Assembly (NCBI RefSeq): GCF_003460505.1
Contig: NZ_QTVG01000012.1
Coordinates: 1-58,398 of the forward strand
DNA: 58,398 nucleotides
Reading direction: 5' to 3'
Source of the DNA: Eubacterium sp. AF36-5BH
GTDB taxonomy: Bacteria > Bacillota > Clostridia > Lachnospirales > Lachnospiraceae
In this document: positions 43,620 to 52,336 of the stretch, piece after piece
Numbering within the stretch: the first letter of the stretch is position 1
Layout of the letters: each line of letters begins with the position of its first letter
Position numbers and translations under genes: made by a program
Notes under the pieces: model-generated
What the model saw: the letters and a program-made list of their open reading frames with translations, nothing else
Told to the model about the DNA's origin: nothing
Database searches by the model: none

Positions 43620-43664
43620 TTGAAATAGTATAACACAACTGGTATAATAATAGCAAGAATTGGA
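43620..43664 (+). promoter_or_regulatory. promoter P1 of the sugar island with shared operator
   Basis: TTGAAA (43620-43625), 17 nt, TATAAT (43643-43648). TGGTATA at 43640 and TGGA at 43661 form a 21-bp-spaced direct repeat that recurs at P2 (48591) and P3 (51135). Confidence 0.75.
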
Positions 43665-43704
43665 ATGTAAATAAAACCAAAAAGAAAAGAAAGCAGGTGA
43701 AATT

Positions 43705-45048
43705 ATGCCATCTGGCAGAAAGGTATTCCTGAAAGAATTTTTTGTTTTAGCACTTCCTATCATGCTTCAACAATTATCAGGAACGATCTTAAATATTTGT
43801 GACACAATTATGGTAGGAAAAATATCAGATAAAGCGATTAGTGCTGTAACTGTAGCAAACAAGACATATTTAATATACGCATTATTCATATATGGAATCA
43901 GTAGCGGTATTATGATGTTTATGAGCCAGTATTATGGGGCTAAAAAATACAAATTGGCGAAAAATACATTAAAGTTTGGCTTGGAGGTATGTATCATTAT
44001 AACAGCAATATTTGTTATTGCAATTGTACTTTTTCCAACTTTTTTTATACATATCTTTGTGAGCGGAAAAGAGATATTAGATTTAGGTACCCAGTATATT
44101 AGGATTGTTGTATGGTCCTATATCCCCATGGCATTAAGTCAGATACTGGCAGTGTATTTCAGAGTTTTTAAAAAGCAGAATATTCCAGGCGTAATGAGTA
44201 TGGTTTCTGTAGGATTAAACATTTTATTTAACTATATGCTTATTTACGGAAAACTAGGAATGCCAAGACTGGAAATCGAGGGAGCAGCGTTAGCTACTAC
44301 AGTAGCAAGATATCTTGAGTTTATGGTTTTATTTACAATTCTTATGCTGTTTCATAATGGAAAAGAAATTTTTAAAGCAAGTGCTGTCAAATTAAGTATT
44401 TCAAAGAAAATAGAGATTATTCGAAAAACCATTCCGTTGATGTTCAATGAGGGAATGTGGGCAATTGCATTGAGTTTAGTATTCAGAAATTATTGCCGTG
44501 TAAGCGAGACATATATTCCTGCGATAACTGTAGTAGATAATGTCTTTGACTTGTTGAATGTAGCCTATTATGGTTGTTCCGTGGCAGCAGGTATTGTGAT
44601 TGGAAAAGTTCTTGGAACAGGTAATATGAAAAAAGCATGGACGACATCGAAAAAACTCATTGCTATTTGCCTTACAACAAGTATCAGTGCCACGGTGTTA
44701 ATTTGTGCCACATCGGGAGTTTTACCAAGATTCTTCTCATTGACGGGAAGTGTATATACGATGGCAACTACATTGCTGATTATGAAAGCAATGTTTGGAT
44801 GGACGCAGGGGTATAGTGAGACAATATACTATATTATCAGAGCAGGTGGGGATGTAAAAGCAGTTTTGGTAATTGATGGATTGTTTATGCTATATGGACC
44901 GTTTTTGATGAGTACAATTGTTTCTTATGGAACAAACTGGCCGATTCAGATTGTTTATCTCTGTACGGAAGCAACATATATTATTAAAATTATCGTTGCC
45001 ACATATTTTTATCGGAGAAAGAAATGGTGTAGAAACCTAACAGAATAA
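43705..45048 (+). CDS. MATE-family multidrug/metabolite transporter (first copy)
   Basis: This 447-residue integral membrane protein has about 12 helices and two homologous halves, with the MATE signature LALPIMLQQLSGTILNICDT near the N-terminus and the matching second-half segment TIPLMFNEGMWAIALSLVFR (about 240-260). MATE proteins export small molecules with Na+ or H+ antiport. It is the first gene after promoter P1 and precedes an FrlD-like kinase. A close paralogue lies at 47023. Its presence in a sugar island is unusual; it may export a pathway by-product. Confidence 0.88.
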   Translation: MPSGRKVFLKEFFVLALPIMLQQLSGTILNICDTIMVGKISDKAISAVTVANKTYLIYALFIYGISSGIMMFMSQYYGAKKYKLAKNTLKFGLEVCIIITAIFVIAIVLFPTFFIHIFVSGKEILDLGTQYIRIVVWSYIPMALSQILAVYFRVFKKQNIPGVMSMVSVGLNILFNYMLIYGKLGMPRLEIEGAALATTVARYLEFMVLFTILMLFHNGKEIFKASAVKLSISKKIEIIRKTIPLMFNEGMWAIALSLVFRNYCRVSETYIPAITVVDNVFDLLNVAYYGCSVAAGIVIGKVLGTGNMKKAWTTSKKLIAICLTTSISATVLICATSGVLPRFFSLTGSVYTMATTLLIMKAMFGWTQGYSETIYYIIRAGGDVKAVLVIDGLFMLYGPFLMSTIVSYGTNWPIQIVYLCTEATYIIKIIVATYFYRRKKWCRNLTE

Positions 45049-45071
45049 TTGTTTTTATATAAAATGATTGG

Positions 45072-45108
45072 AAGGTGGGGACTGAAAGATACTTTCAATC
45101 TTCGCCTT
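45072..45108 (+). other. stem-loop between the MATE and kinase genes
   Basis: AAGGTGGGGACTGAAAG pairs imperfectly with CTTTCAATCTTCGCCTT and is followed by GGTTTTC. It may attenuate transcription or protect the mRNA within the operon. Confidence 0.45.
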
Positions 45109-45149
45109 GGTTTTCAATGTAAGTATCAAAAGATTTTAGGTGGTAGAAT

Positions 45150-45935
45150 ATGATTCGAGTAGGTGCAGTTGGAGATAACTGTGTAGATATGTACGATAAT
45201 ATCGGTGAACTTTATGTTGGAGGAAATCCAGTGAATGTGGCTGTATATATTAAAAGACTTGGTGGAGAGTCAATATATGCAGGTGTGGTAGGAAGCGATG
45301 GCTATGGAAAATGGGTGAAAGAAGAACTGAACAAAAAAGGTGTAGATGTTTCTATGGTAAAAACAATCGAAGGCACTACAGCCATCAGTCATATTGATTT
45401 AATTGAGAAAGAAAGGGTGTTTGGCGAATATGAAGAGGGCGTATTGCCCAAACTGTATTTGACAGAAGAAGACTTGAGTAAACTGGCAGACTGTGATGTG
45501 GTTGTAAGCAGCGTGTGGAGTTATGCAGAACATTATTTTGAAAAAATTAAAAAACTGGGTGCTGTTACAGCCATGGATTTCTCTACAGAATTAGATTCGG
45601 AAATCATTGACGTAGTTGGACCTTATTTAGATTATGCGTTTTTCTCCTTTGAAGAGGGCGACAAGAAATTAGAAAATTTTATGAAGGATATTTATCAGCG
45701 AATAAAAGGAATGGTCGTCGTTACCAGAGGAGAAGAGGGCAGTGTGGTTTATGATGGTAAGGAATTTATCTATCATGGAATAGAACCTTGTGAGGTTGTG
45801 GATACATTAGGTGCAGGAGATAGTTTTATTGCAGGTTTTTTATATGGTATGTCAGAGGGATTATCCATCAAGGAAAGTATGATAAAAGGAGCAAAAAACA
45901 GTAGTGTTACGATTGGATATAAAGGTGCATGGTAA
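45150..45935 (+). CDS. frlD: FrlD-like fructoselysine 6-kinase (PfkB family)
   Basis: This 261-residue ribokinase/PfkB-type kinase has the family start GAVGDNCVDMYDN and GGNPVNVAVYIKRLGG, the substrate region ERVFGEYEEGV, and the C-terminal ATP/catalytic motif VVDTLGAGDSFIAGFLYG. The ending YKGAW matches that of E. coli FrlD, which phosphorylates fructoselysine on C6. It is followed 22 nt later by a SIS-domain gene. The PfkB family is certain and the Amadori substrate is inferred from similarity in signature segments and neighbours. Confidence 0.82.
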   Translation: MIRVGAVGDNCVDMYDNIGELYVGGNPVNVAVYIKRLGGESIYAGVVGSDGYGKWVKEELNKKGVDVSMVKTIEGTTAISHIDLIEKERVFGEYEEGVLPKLYLTEEDLSKLADCDVVVSSVWSYAEHYFEKIKKLGAVTAMDFSTELDSEIIDVVGPYLDYAFFSFEEGDKKLENFMKDIYQRIKGMVVVTRGEEGSVVYDGKEFIYHGIEPCEVVDTLGAGDSFIAGFLYGMSEGLSIKESMIKGAKNSSVTIGYKGAW

Positions 45936-45956
45936 AAGGAAAGGGAGTTGATACAT

Positions 45957-47063
45957 ATGGAAAAGAATATGCAGTATTATGTAAAAATATCAAATGAGGT
46001 AATGCTTAAAAATGTTCATAGAAGAAAGGCATTGACAAAAGACCTGGTGGAAAAATATTTATCTTCTGGCAAATATAATATATGTATTGTAGCCTCAGGT
46101 TCCTCTTTAAACGCTGCACTAACAGCAGAAATGTTTATGAATAAATATTTGGGAGCAAAAGTTACAATTATCAGTCCTACGGAGTATATGTATTACAGAA
46201 AAGCGTTAGTGAAAGATGATTTTATTATTGTGATTTCCCAGAGTGGATGTAGTACCAATATTATTGAAGCAGTGCTGGATATGAAGCAGGATGGAATTGT
46301 ACCTATGGCATTGACAGGAGATATGGAAGGAAGTCTGAAAAGATATGTTGATACATTGATAGAATATGGTGTGGGAAATGAGACGGTAGAATATGTGACG
46401 TTGGGTATGATAACACTGGTGGAATATCTGATATTGTTTGCACTAGAGGTTTCACTTTCTAGAAAGGTTATTTCTGAAGGAGAATATAAAAAAATAGTGG
46501 AAGATATGATTCTCTGCTGTGGTGCAAACAAAGAGGCATATGATAAATCTGTGGTGTTTACACAGAAATATTATAAAGAATTATTTCAAATGGACCGAGC
46601 GATTATTGTGGCAGATGGGGCTAATATGGGAATTGCCAGAGAGGCTAGTCTGAAATTTGGCGAAACGCTAAAAATTCCTGTGCTGTATTGTGAAAGTGAG
46701 GAGTATGTTCATGGACCGAATATGCAGTTGACGCCGGAGTATTCTGTGTTTTTTATTGATACGAATCCAAAGACAGACAGAATGTATGATGTCTTTAAGG
46801 CAACAGGAAAGGTGATACGTCACGCATATCTGGTAACCAACAAACCAGTACAAGATGGGGAGAATATACTACAATTTGATGTAGATGTTCTTCCAGAGCT
46901 GACACCGTTGTTTACTGTAGTGTTGTTTCAGTATATTAGTGCCACGGTAACAATCGAAAAAAATAACTTTAAATGTCACCCGTTTTTTGAGAAATTTGAA
47001 AAAACTATAAAGATAAAGACCGATGAATATGAAGAAATATATAAAGCGAAACAGGAACAGTAA
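45957..47063 (+). CDS. double-SIS-domain sugar phosphate isomerase/deglycase
   Basis: This 368-residue protein has two SIS domains: the first (about 35-180) with VASGSSLNAALTAEMF and VISQSGCSTNIIEA, the second (about 205-340) with MGIAREASLKFGETLKIP and the EEYVHGP motif. This is the layout of GlmS-type isomerases and of the GfrE/GfrF and FrlB deglycases that split 6-phosphoglycosyl amino acids. Between an FrlD-like kinase and a MATE gene, it likely hydrolyses the phosphorylated Amadori or Heyns compound. ATG 45957 is used; GGGAG lies 11 nt upstream. Confidence 0.8.
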   Translation: MEKNMQYYVKISNEVMLKNVHRRKALTKDLVEKYLSSGKYNICIVASGSSLNAALTAEMFMNKYLGAKVTIISPTEYMYYRKALVKDDFIIVISQSGCSTNIIEAVLDMKQDGIVPMALTGDMEGSLKRYVDTLIEYGVGNETVEYVTLGMITLVEYLILFALEVSLSRKVISEGEYKKIVEDMILCCGANKEAYDKSVVFTQKYYKELFQMDRAIIVADGANMGIAREASLKFGETLKIPVLYCESEEYVHGPNMQLTPEYSVFFIDTNPKTDRMYDVFKATGKVIRHAYLVTNKPVQDGENILQFDVDVLPELTPLFTVVLFQYISATVTIEKNNFKCHPFFEKFEKTIKIKTDEYEEIYKAKQEQ

Positions 47064-48396
47064 TAGAAAATTTATATTAGAATTTATGGCACTGGCACTT
47101 CCAATTATGTTGCAGTCTTTGACTGGAAATATTTTAAATATTTGTGACACTATGATGGTTGGAAAGGTATCGTCCATTGCAATCAGTGCAGTAACAGTAT
47201 CAAATAAAATTTTTATGATTTTTTCCTTATGTACATTTGGAATGGCAAGTGGCATTAGTATGTTTATGAGTCAGTACTATGGTGCAGAAAATATAAAAAA
47301 GGCAAAAAATACGTATAAGTTTGGATTACAGGCATGTATTATAATTGGAATATTATTTCTTGGAGCGTTGACTATTATGCCGGAGCCTTTAATCAGAATC
47401 TTTGTAAATGGCGATGAGATTGTTTATCTGGCACTGAAATATGTGGATGTAGTAAAATGGTCCTATGTTCCTTTTGCAATAAATCAGATTTGTGCAGTTT
47501 ATTTCAGAGTGTTTAAAAAACAGCATATTCCAATGAATGTAAGTATTGTTTCCGTTGGAGTAAATATTATATTGAATTATATTTTGATTTATGGAAAACT
47601 GGGAATGCCGGCTTTTGGTGTTAGTGGTGCAGCGACAGCTACTCTATTGTCCAGATGTATAGAATGTAGTACTTTATTGATAATTATACTGGTGATTGGT
47701 CGGGAAAAAGAAGTTTTTACACGAGGATATGGTTCATTAAGCAGAAGAATGAAAATGGAAATTATGAAAAAAACAATTCCGTTAATGTTTAATGAAGGAA
47801 TTTATGCTGTTGCCTTAACGTTAGTTTTTCGAAATTATTGCGTGGTAAATGAGGCATATATTCCGGCAGTAACGGTGGTGGACAACGTATTTGATCTGGT
47901 TAATGTAGCGTTTATGGGATGTGCCCATGCGGCAGGAATTGTTATTGGGAAAGTTCTTGGTTCCGGTAATATCGAAGAAGCCAAAGCAAAATCGAAGAAA
48001 TTAATTGTGTTAGGGCTGGTGGTCAGTCTGATGTGCAGTTTTGTTGTGGTTACAATATCCGGTTTCGTGCCAATGCTGTTTTCTCTTACAGGAAATTTAT
48101 TTGGCATGGCAACGACGCTTCTTCGAACAAAAGCTTTGTTTAGCTGGGGACAGGGGTATGGTCTTACCGTGTATTTTATTTTAAGGGCTGGTGGAGATGT
48201 AAAAGCAGTTCTGCTGTTAGATGGGTTATTTAATTTGTATGGACCGTTTTTGATTAGCACGCTTGTAACATATTGCACAGCTTGGCCGATACAGATTGTA
48301 TATATGTGTACAGAAGCAACATATTTGTTAAAGATATTTATTGCTACATATTTCTATAAGCGTGGAAAATGGTGCCGAAATCTTGCAGTAGAATAA
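47023..48396 (+). CDS. MATE-family transporter (second copy)
   Basis: This 457-residue, 12-helix MATE transporter is strongly similar along its length to the one at 43705 (LALPIMLQSLTGNILNICDT; TIPLMFNEGIYAVALTLVFR; the same KWCRNL ending). It overlaps the 3' end of the SIS gene by 41 nt without its own clear ribosome site, so it is translated by coupling. The paired copies enclose the kinase and SIS genes, suggesting a tandem duplication followed by rearrangement or two related export substrates. Confidence 0.87.
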   Translation: MNMKKYIKRNRNSNRKFILEFMALALPIMLQSLTGNILNICDTMMVGKVSSIAISAVTVSNKIFMIFSLCTFGMASGISMFMSQYYGAENIKKAKNTYKFGLQACIIIGILFLGALTIMPEPLIRIFVNGDEIVYLALKYVDVVKWSYVPFAINQICAVYFRVFKKQHIPMNVSIVSVGVNIILNYILIYGKLGMPAFGVSGAATATLLSRCIECSTLLIIILVIGREKEVFTRGYGSLSRRMKMEIMKKTIPLMFNEGIYAVALTLVFRNYCVVNEAYIPAVTVVDNVFDLVNVAFMGCAHAAGIVIGKVLGSGNIEEAKAKSKKLIVLGLVVSLMCSFVVVTISGFVPMLFSLTGNLFGMATTLLRTKALFSWGQGYGLTVYFILRAGGDVKAVLLLDGLFNLYGPFLISTLVTYCTAWPIQIVYMCTEATYLLKIFIATYFYKRGKWCRNLAVE

Positions 48397-48419
48397 AGAA
48401 AAAAGGAGGAACGTGTATT

Positions 48420-48542
48420 ATGAAAAAAATATTGAATCGCATGGCAAAAATCGGACTGGAGATTGTTATGTATCTTTTTGAACATATTTTCTTAGTTATT
48501 GGAATCGCTATTCTTATCATTTTGTTAATCGCAAAAATGTAA
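48420..48542 (+). CDS. 40-residue single-helix membrane protein
   Basis: A strong AAGGAGGA site lies 8 nt before an ATG at 48420. The frame encodes a basic N-terminus (KKILNRMAKIG) and one hydrophobic helix (about 19-38, IFLVIGIAILIILLIAKM). It stands 23 nt after the second MATE gene, so it could be a small subunit or stabiliser of that transporter. It belongs to no family I can name. Confidence 0.6.
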   Translation: MKKILNRMAKIGLEIVMYLFEHIFLVIGIAILIILLIAKM

Positions 48543-48570
48543 TGAAAAAAATAAAAAATGAAAAAAAGGG

Positions 48571-48615
48571 TTGCATTCCACAAAAATAATTGGTATATTA
48601 AAAATACAAAGTGGA
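48571..48615 (+). promoter_or_regulatory. promoter P2 of the sugar island with shared operator
   Basis: TTGCAT (48571-48576), 17 nt, TATATT (48594-48599). TGGTATA at 48591 and TGGA at 48612 repeat the P1/P3 motif at the same 21-bp spacing. A 130-nt leader follows before the gene. Confidence 0.75.
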
Positions 48616-48742
48616 TTACTAATAGAACCAAAGTGCACGTTGGGCATATTCGAATCTGCTTCGGAAAATGAAATAAATAAAATTCAAAACGGAAAAATCA
48701 AAAACAAAAAGCGAAACAGAAGTCGCGGAAAGAGAGGAAAAA

Positions 48743-49795
48743 ATGGCAGAAGTAACAGAGAAGGTAATATTACCAAAGTTTGACAAGGAAAAGTATTTTA
48801 AGGATGGAGAAATTGTATACGGTAAGCGTGAAGAAGTTGAGAAAGCAGCAGATAAGGTTTGCGCTGACGGATTCAAGAATATCGTTCTTCTTGGAATCGG
48901 TGGAACAGAATTTGAATTGGCACCAATCGAGTATCAGGTAAAGAAATACAGTGATATTGATATTTCAGCGTATAATGCGGCAGATGCAAATACTGTACAT
49001 CCAAAAAATATCACAAAAGATACAGTTGTTGTTACAGCAAGTGCCAGTGGTGATACAGTAGAAATTGTTGAAGCAACAGAGTGGATTGTTGAAACAGGTG
49101 CTCAGGTTATTGCATTTACAAAGAAAGAAGGAAAGTTAGGAAAATTCTTAACAGAAAAAGGAAAAATTGTCATTGAGGCAGATGTAACAACTGGTGGATG
49201 TGAGTTTTCCTATGTACTGTTTAACTTTCTTGCATTTAAGATTATGAATAACAAGGGAGCATTCCCGAAATATAAAGAATTTGCAGATGGAATGAAGGGT
49301 GTATTCCAAAATCTTTATGACATCAGAGTACAGTTTGATGCCAGAGCTGAGGAAGCAGCAAAGAAATATTACAATGCTCCATACAGTATTTTCTGTGGAA
49401 GTGGTGCAGCATGGGGAGAGACATTACTCTTCGCTATGTGTATCTTAGAGGAAATGCAGTGGGTAAGAACACGTCCGGTGACATCCGCACAGTTCTTCCA
49501 TGGAACATTAGAATTGGTAGAAAAAGGAGTGCCTGTATTTGTTGTTAAGGGTGAAGATGAATATCGTGCTCAGGATACAAGAGTTGAGAACTTCTTGAAG
49601 AAGATTGGGCATGAAGATGCAGTGGTTATCGATCTTGCAGAGTTTGCACTGGATGGAGTAGATAAGGAATTCAGACCGATTTACTCACCAATGATTACAA
49701 CAGCACTTTTAACAGACAGAATGGCAAGTTATTATGAGACATATACAAAACACAATTTGAACTATCGTCGTTATTATCGTCAGTTTGAATATTAA
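48743..49795 (+). CDS. frlB: FrlB-like SIS-domain deglycase (first copy)
   Basis: This 350-residue SIS protein has the first-domain segment IVLLGIGGTEFELAPIEYQV and VVTASASGDTVEIVEA, and the second-domain motif SAQFFHGTLELVEKGVPVFV. Its C-terminal YETYTKHNLNYRRYYRQFEY resembles the end of E. coli FrlB (KDHNPDERRYY...EY). FrlB converts fructoselysine-6-phosphate to glucose-6-phosphate and lysine. A very similar paralogue lies at 51273. It is first in its operon and followed by an epimerase gene. The exact substrate (fructoselysine, glucoselysine or another glycated amine) is inferred. Confidence 0.8.
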   Translation: MAEVTEKVILPKFDKEKYFKDGEIVYGKREEVEKAADKVCADGFKNIVLLGIGGTEFELAPIEYQVKKYSDIDISAYNAADANTVHPKNITKDTVVVTASASGDTVEIVEATEWIVETGAQVIAFTKKEGKLGKFLTEKGKIVIEADVTTGGCEFSYVLFNFLAFKIMNNKGAFPKYKEFADGMKGVFQNLYDIRVQFDARAEEAAKKYYNAPYSIFCGSGAAWGETLLFAMCILEEMQWVRTRPVTSAQFFHGTLELVEKGVPVFVVKGEDEYRAQDTRVENFLKKIGHEDAVVIDLAEFALDGVDKEFRPIYSPMITTALLTDRMASYYETYTKHNLNYRRYYRQFEY

Positions 49796-49818
49796 AATAT
49801 GGATATTGTCTAACTCTT

Positions 49819-49850
49819 GAGGGCGGGAAGATTTGCTTTTTCCGTCCTCC
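49819..49850 (+). other. stem-loop between frlB-like and frlC-like genes
   Basis: GAGGGCGGGAA pairs with TTCCGTCCTC around a T-rich loop; no long T-tract follows. It is probably an mRNA processing or stability element. Confidence 0.5.
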
Positions 49851-49883
49851 CTTCCTATAATAAGAAATTGGAGGATATAAAAG

Positions 49884-50723
49884 ATGAGTACACAGAAAAT
49901 AGAATTGGCAGCAATGAACTGTCATCATAGATTTTATGAGTTGGAAGATTTCTTTGCAAGTGCAAAAGAGAATGGATATAAGTATGTAGAAATCTGGACC
50001 GGACCACAACATTTTTTTATGGATTACAATGGTTATGAAAGTGTGGAAAAACTGAGAAGATTAGAAGAAAAGTATGGAATTAAAGTCATTGGAATCTGTC
50101 CGGAGCAGACGAATCCGAAGCCGAATAATATGGCTGCAAAGGATGAAAAAATGCAGGAGAGGGTTTTGAAATACTTTAAGAATGCTATAGATGTGGCATG
50201 TGAAGTGAAAGCCAATCAGGTCGTGGTCACCAGTGGATGGGGATTTTTAAGTGAAAGTGTGGAAGAGGCATATCATAGAAGTGTCATTATGCTGAGAAAG
50301 GTGGCAGAGTATGCCGCAGAAAAAGGTATGAATCTGGCGATAGAAGCGTTGCAGCCGGAAGAATCACTGATAGCGAATACCGCTTTGGAACTGAAAAAAT
50401 TGATAGATGAAGTAGACAGACCGGCATTAAAGGTATGTCTTGATACCGGTGCAATGGCGAGGGCAAAAGATACAATCCAGACATATTTCGATGTGTTTGG
50501 CGATAAGGTAATTCATGCACATTTTGTAGATGTAGATATGGAAAAAGAAACAACACATCTGGCATGGGGCGATGGCAAAAGAAATATGGCAAAGGATATT
50601 CAGGCATTTGCCCAAAATGGTTACCGTGGTATTTTGTCTGTGGAGTGTGTGAATGGTGAGGATTTCGCAAAACCAGGTGAGGCGGATAAAAAATCCATGG
50701 ATGTTTATCGTACAATTGAGTAG
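49884..50723 (+). CDS. frlC: FrlC-like sugar epimerase/isomerase (TIM barrel)
   Basis: This 279-residue AP-endonuclease-type TIM barrel has KYVEIWTGPQH near the N-terminus, metal-binding acidic and His residues in LAIEALQPEES, VCLDTGAMARA, VIHAHFVD and ILSVECVNGE. Members include xylose isomerase-like epimerases and FrlC, which interconverts fructoselysine and psicoselysine. GGAGG precedes the start. It follows an FrlB-like gene, which supports an epimerisation step that feeds stereoisomers of the Amadori compound to the kinase and deglycase. Confidence 0.78.
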   Translation: MSTQKIELAAMNCHHRFYELEDFFASAKENGYKYVEIWTGPQHFFMDYNGYESVEKLRRLEEKYGIKVIGICPEQTNPKPNNMAAKDEKMQERVLKYFKNAIDVACEVKANQVVVTSGWGFLSESVEEAYHRSVIMLRKVAEYAAEKGMNLAIEALQPEESLIANTALELKKLIDEVDRPALKVCLDTGAMARAKDTIQTYFDVFGDKVIHAHFVDVDMEKETTHLAWGDGKRNMAKDIQAFAQNGYRGILSVECVNGEDFAKPGEADKKSMDVYRTIE

Positions 50724-50804
50724 ACAAATGTTATAGAATGTTTCAAATAAATGAAGTTGTAGCTTTGTTTGTGCATTTTATGATGATATTTGTAATGATA
50801 AAAG

Positions 50805-50847
50805 AACTATCAAATAGAAAAGAAATTTTTATTTGATAGTTTTTTTA
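50805..50847 (+). terminator. terminator after the frlC-like gene
   Basis: The stem AACTATCAAAT/ATTTGATAGTT ends in seven T residues. Confidence 0.9.
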
Positions 50848-50852
50848 TATAA

Positions 50853-50976
50853 TAAAAAACGCTCCGCTATGGATGCGCACAAGCGCGAAAAGGAATTTTG
50901 TAGCAAAAAGCGACCGCGCTTGGCGCGCGAATGTGCTTTAGCACATTCTTTCATAGAGAGAAAAAAGAGAGCGTTA
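50853..50976. repeat. structured, GC-richer intergenic element
   Basis: Nested inverted repeats occupy the gap: AACGCTC...GAGCGTT at the outside, a GCGC-rich central part (CCGCGCTTGGCGCGCG) and GAATGTGC/GCACATTC (50929-50948). Composition differs from the AT-rich flanks, and it looks like a dispersed REP- or MITE-type element. The gap 50724-51272 otherwise holds only the terminator and promoter P3. Confidence 0.5.
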
Positions 50977-51114
50977 TGCAAAATGTATAGTTTTGGATGG
51001 AAAACAATCTGTTAGACTGACAAGATTACCAGTAAAAATAAATAATGAAAAACGTTTTTAATGAAAAGTATATAAAGAATATGAAAAAATTATTAAAAAA
51101 ATATAAAAAAGTAC

Positions 51115-51159
51115 TTGAATAATTAAAATAGAACTGGTATAGTGAATTTAGAAAGTGGA
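51115..51159 (+). promoter_or_regulatory. promoter P3 of the PTS operon with shared operator
   Basis: TTGAAT (51115-51120), 17 nt, TATAGT (51138-51143). TGGTATA at 51135 and TGGA at 51156 have the same 21-bp spacing as at P1 and P2. It drives the second FrlB-like gene and the PTS genes. Confidence 0.78.
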
Positions 51160-51272
51160 ATATACGAAGAACCACAGGATGCATACTGTATACATCGTAT
51201 TTTACTTCGAATCGTTAAAACAAATGATAATGGAAATTATCAAAAAAATATGAAGGAAAGGGAGAAAAGAAA

Positions 51273-52313
51273 ATGTCAGAGATTTTAGAAAAAGTAGTAT
51301 TACCGAAATTCGATGGTGAAAAATATTTATCAGAAGGTGATAAGATTTATGCACAGCGTGCAGAAGTAGAAGCAGTGGCTGATAAAGTTTGGAACGACGG
51401 ATTTAAGAACATTATTCTTTTAGGAATTGGCGGAACTGAATTTGAATTGGGACCAATTGCATATCAGGTGAAGAAGTATAGCGATATCGATATAGAATTG
51501 GTAAACGCAGCAGATGCAAATACAGTTCATCCAAAGAAATTAACGAAGGACACACTTGTTATCACAGCAAGTGCCAGCGGAGACACAGTCGAGATCGTAG
51601 AAGCCGCTACATGGATGGTTGAAGCCGGAGCAAATATTGTTGCTTTCACAAAAAAAGAAGGAAAGCTTGGACAGATTGCTCAGACAGTCATCGAAGCAAA
51701 TGTGACAACAGGAATGTGTGAATATTCTTATGTACTGTTTGATCTGCTTGCATTTAGAATTCTTTACAATAAAGGTGATTTTCCAAAATACAATGAATTT
51801 GCTGACGGATTAAAAGGAATCTTCAAAAATCTTTATGATATCAGAGTACAGTTTGATGCCAGAGCAGAAGAGATTGCAAAGAAATATTACAATGCTCCTT
51901 ATAGTATCTTCTGCGGAAGTGGTTCAGCATGGGGAGAGACAATTCTCTTTGCAATGTGTATTTTAGAAGAAATGCAGTGGGTAAGAACCCGTCCGGTCAC
52001 ATCGGCACAGTTCTTCCATGGAACATTAGAGCTGGTAGAAAAGGGTATTCCGGTATTTGTAGTGAAAGGTGAAGATGAGTACCGTGCTCAGGATACAAGA
52101 GTAGAAGGATTCTTGAAGAAGATTGGACATGAAGATTCTGTTGTAATTGATTTGGCAGAGTTTGCATTAGATGGAATCGACAAGGAATTCAGACCGATTA
52201 TTTCACCAATGATTGTAACAGCATTGCTTACAGACAGACTGGCAAGTTACTACGAGACATATACAAAGCACAATTTGAACTATCGTCGTTATTATCGTCA
52301 GTTCGAATATTAA
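51273..52313 (+). CDS. FrlB-like SIS-domain deglycase (second copy)
   Basis: This 346-residue SIS protein is about four fifths identical by eye to the one at 48743, with the same IILLGIGGTEFELGPIAYQV and SAQFFHGTLELVEKGIPVFV segments and the same C-terminal tail. It is four residues shorter, in the loop after KEGKLGQ. A GGGAG site precedes the ATG. It heads the mannose-family PTS operon, so it probably acts on the phosphorylated product of that PTS. Keeping two copies in separate operons suggests two related substrates. Confidence 0.8.
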   Translation: MSEILEKVVLPKFDGEKYLSEGDKIYAQRAEVEAVADKVWNDGFKNIILLGIGGTEFELGPIAYQVKKYSDIDIELVNAADANTVHPKKLTKDTLVITASASGDTVEIVEAATWMVEAGANIVAFTKKEGKLGQIAQTVIEANVTTGMCEYSYVLFDLLAFRILYNKGDFPKYNEFADGLKGIFKNLYDIRVQFDARAEEIAKKYYNAPYSIFCGSGSAWGETILFAMCILEEMQWVRTRPVTSAQFFHGTLELVEKGIPVFVVKGEDEYRAQDTRVEGFLKKIGHEDSVVIDLAEFALDGIDKEFRPIISPMIVTALLTDRLASYYETYTKHNLNYRRYYRQFEY

Positions 52314-52336
52314 AAGGAGAGAGAAAGGAGAGAGAT

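Noticed and set aside
48571..48783. Open frame before the first FrlB-like gene
   Set aside because: It starts within promoter P2, has no ribosome site and resembles no protein.
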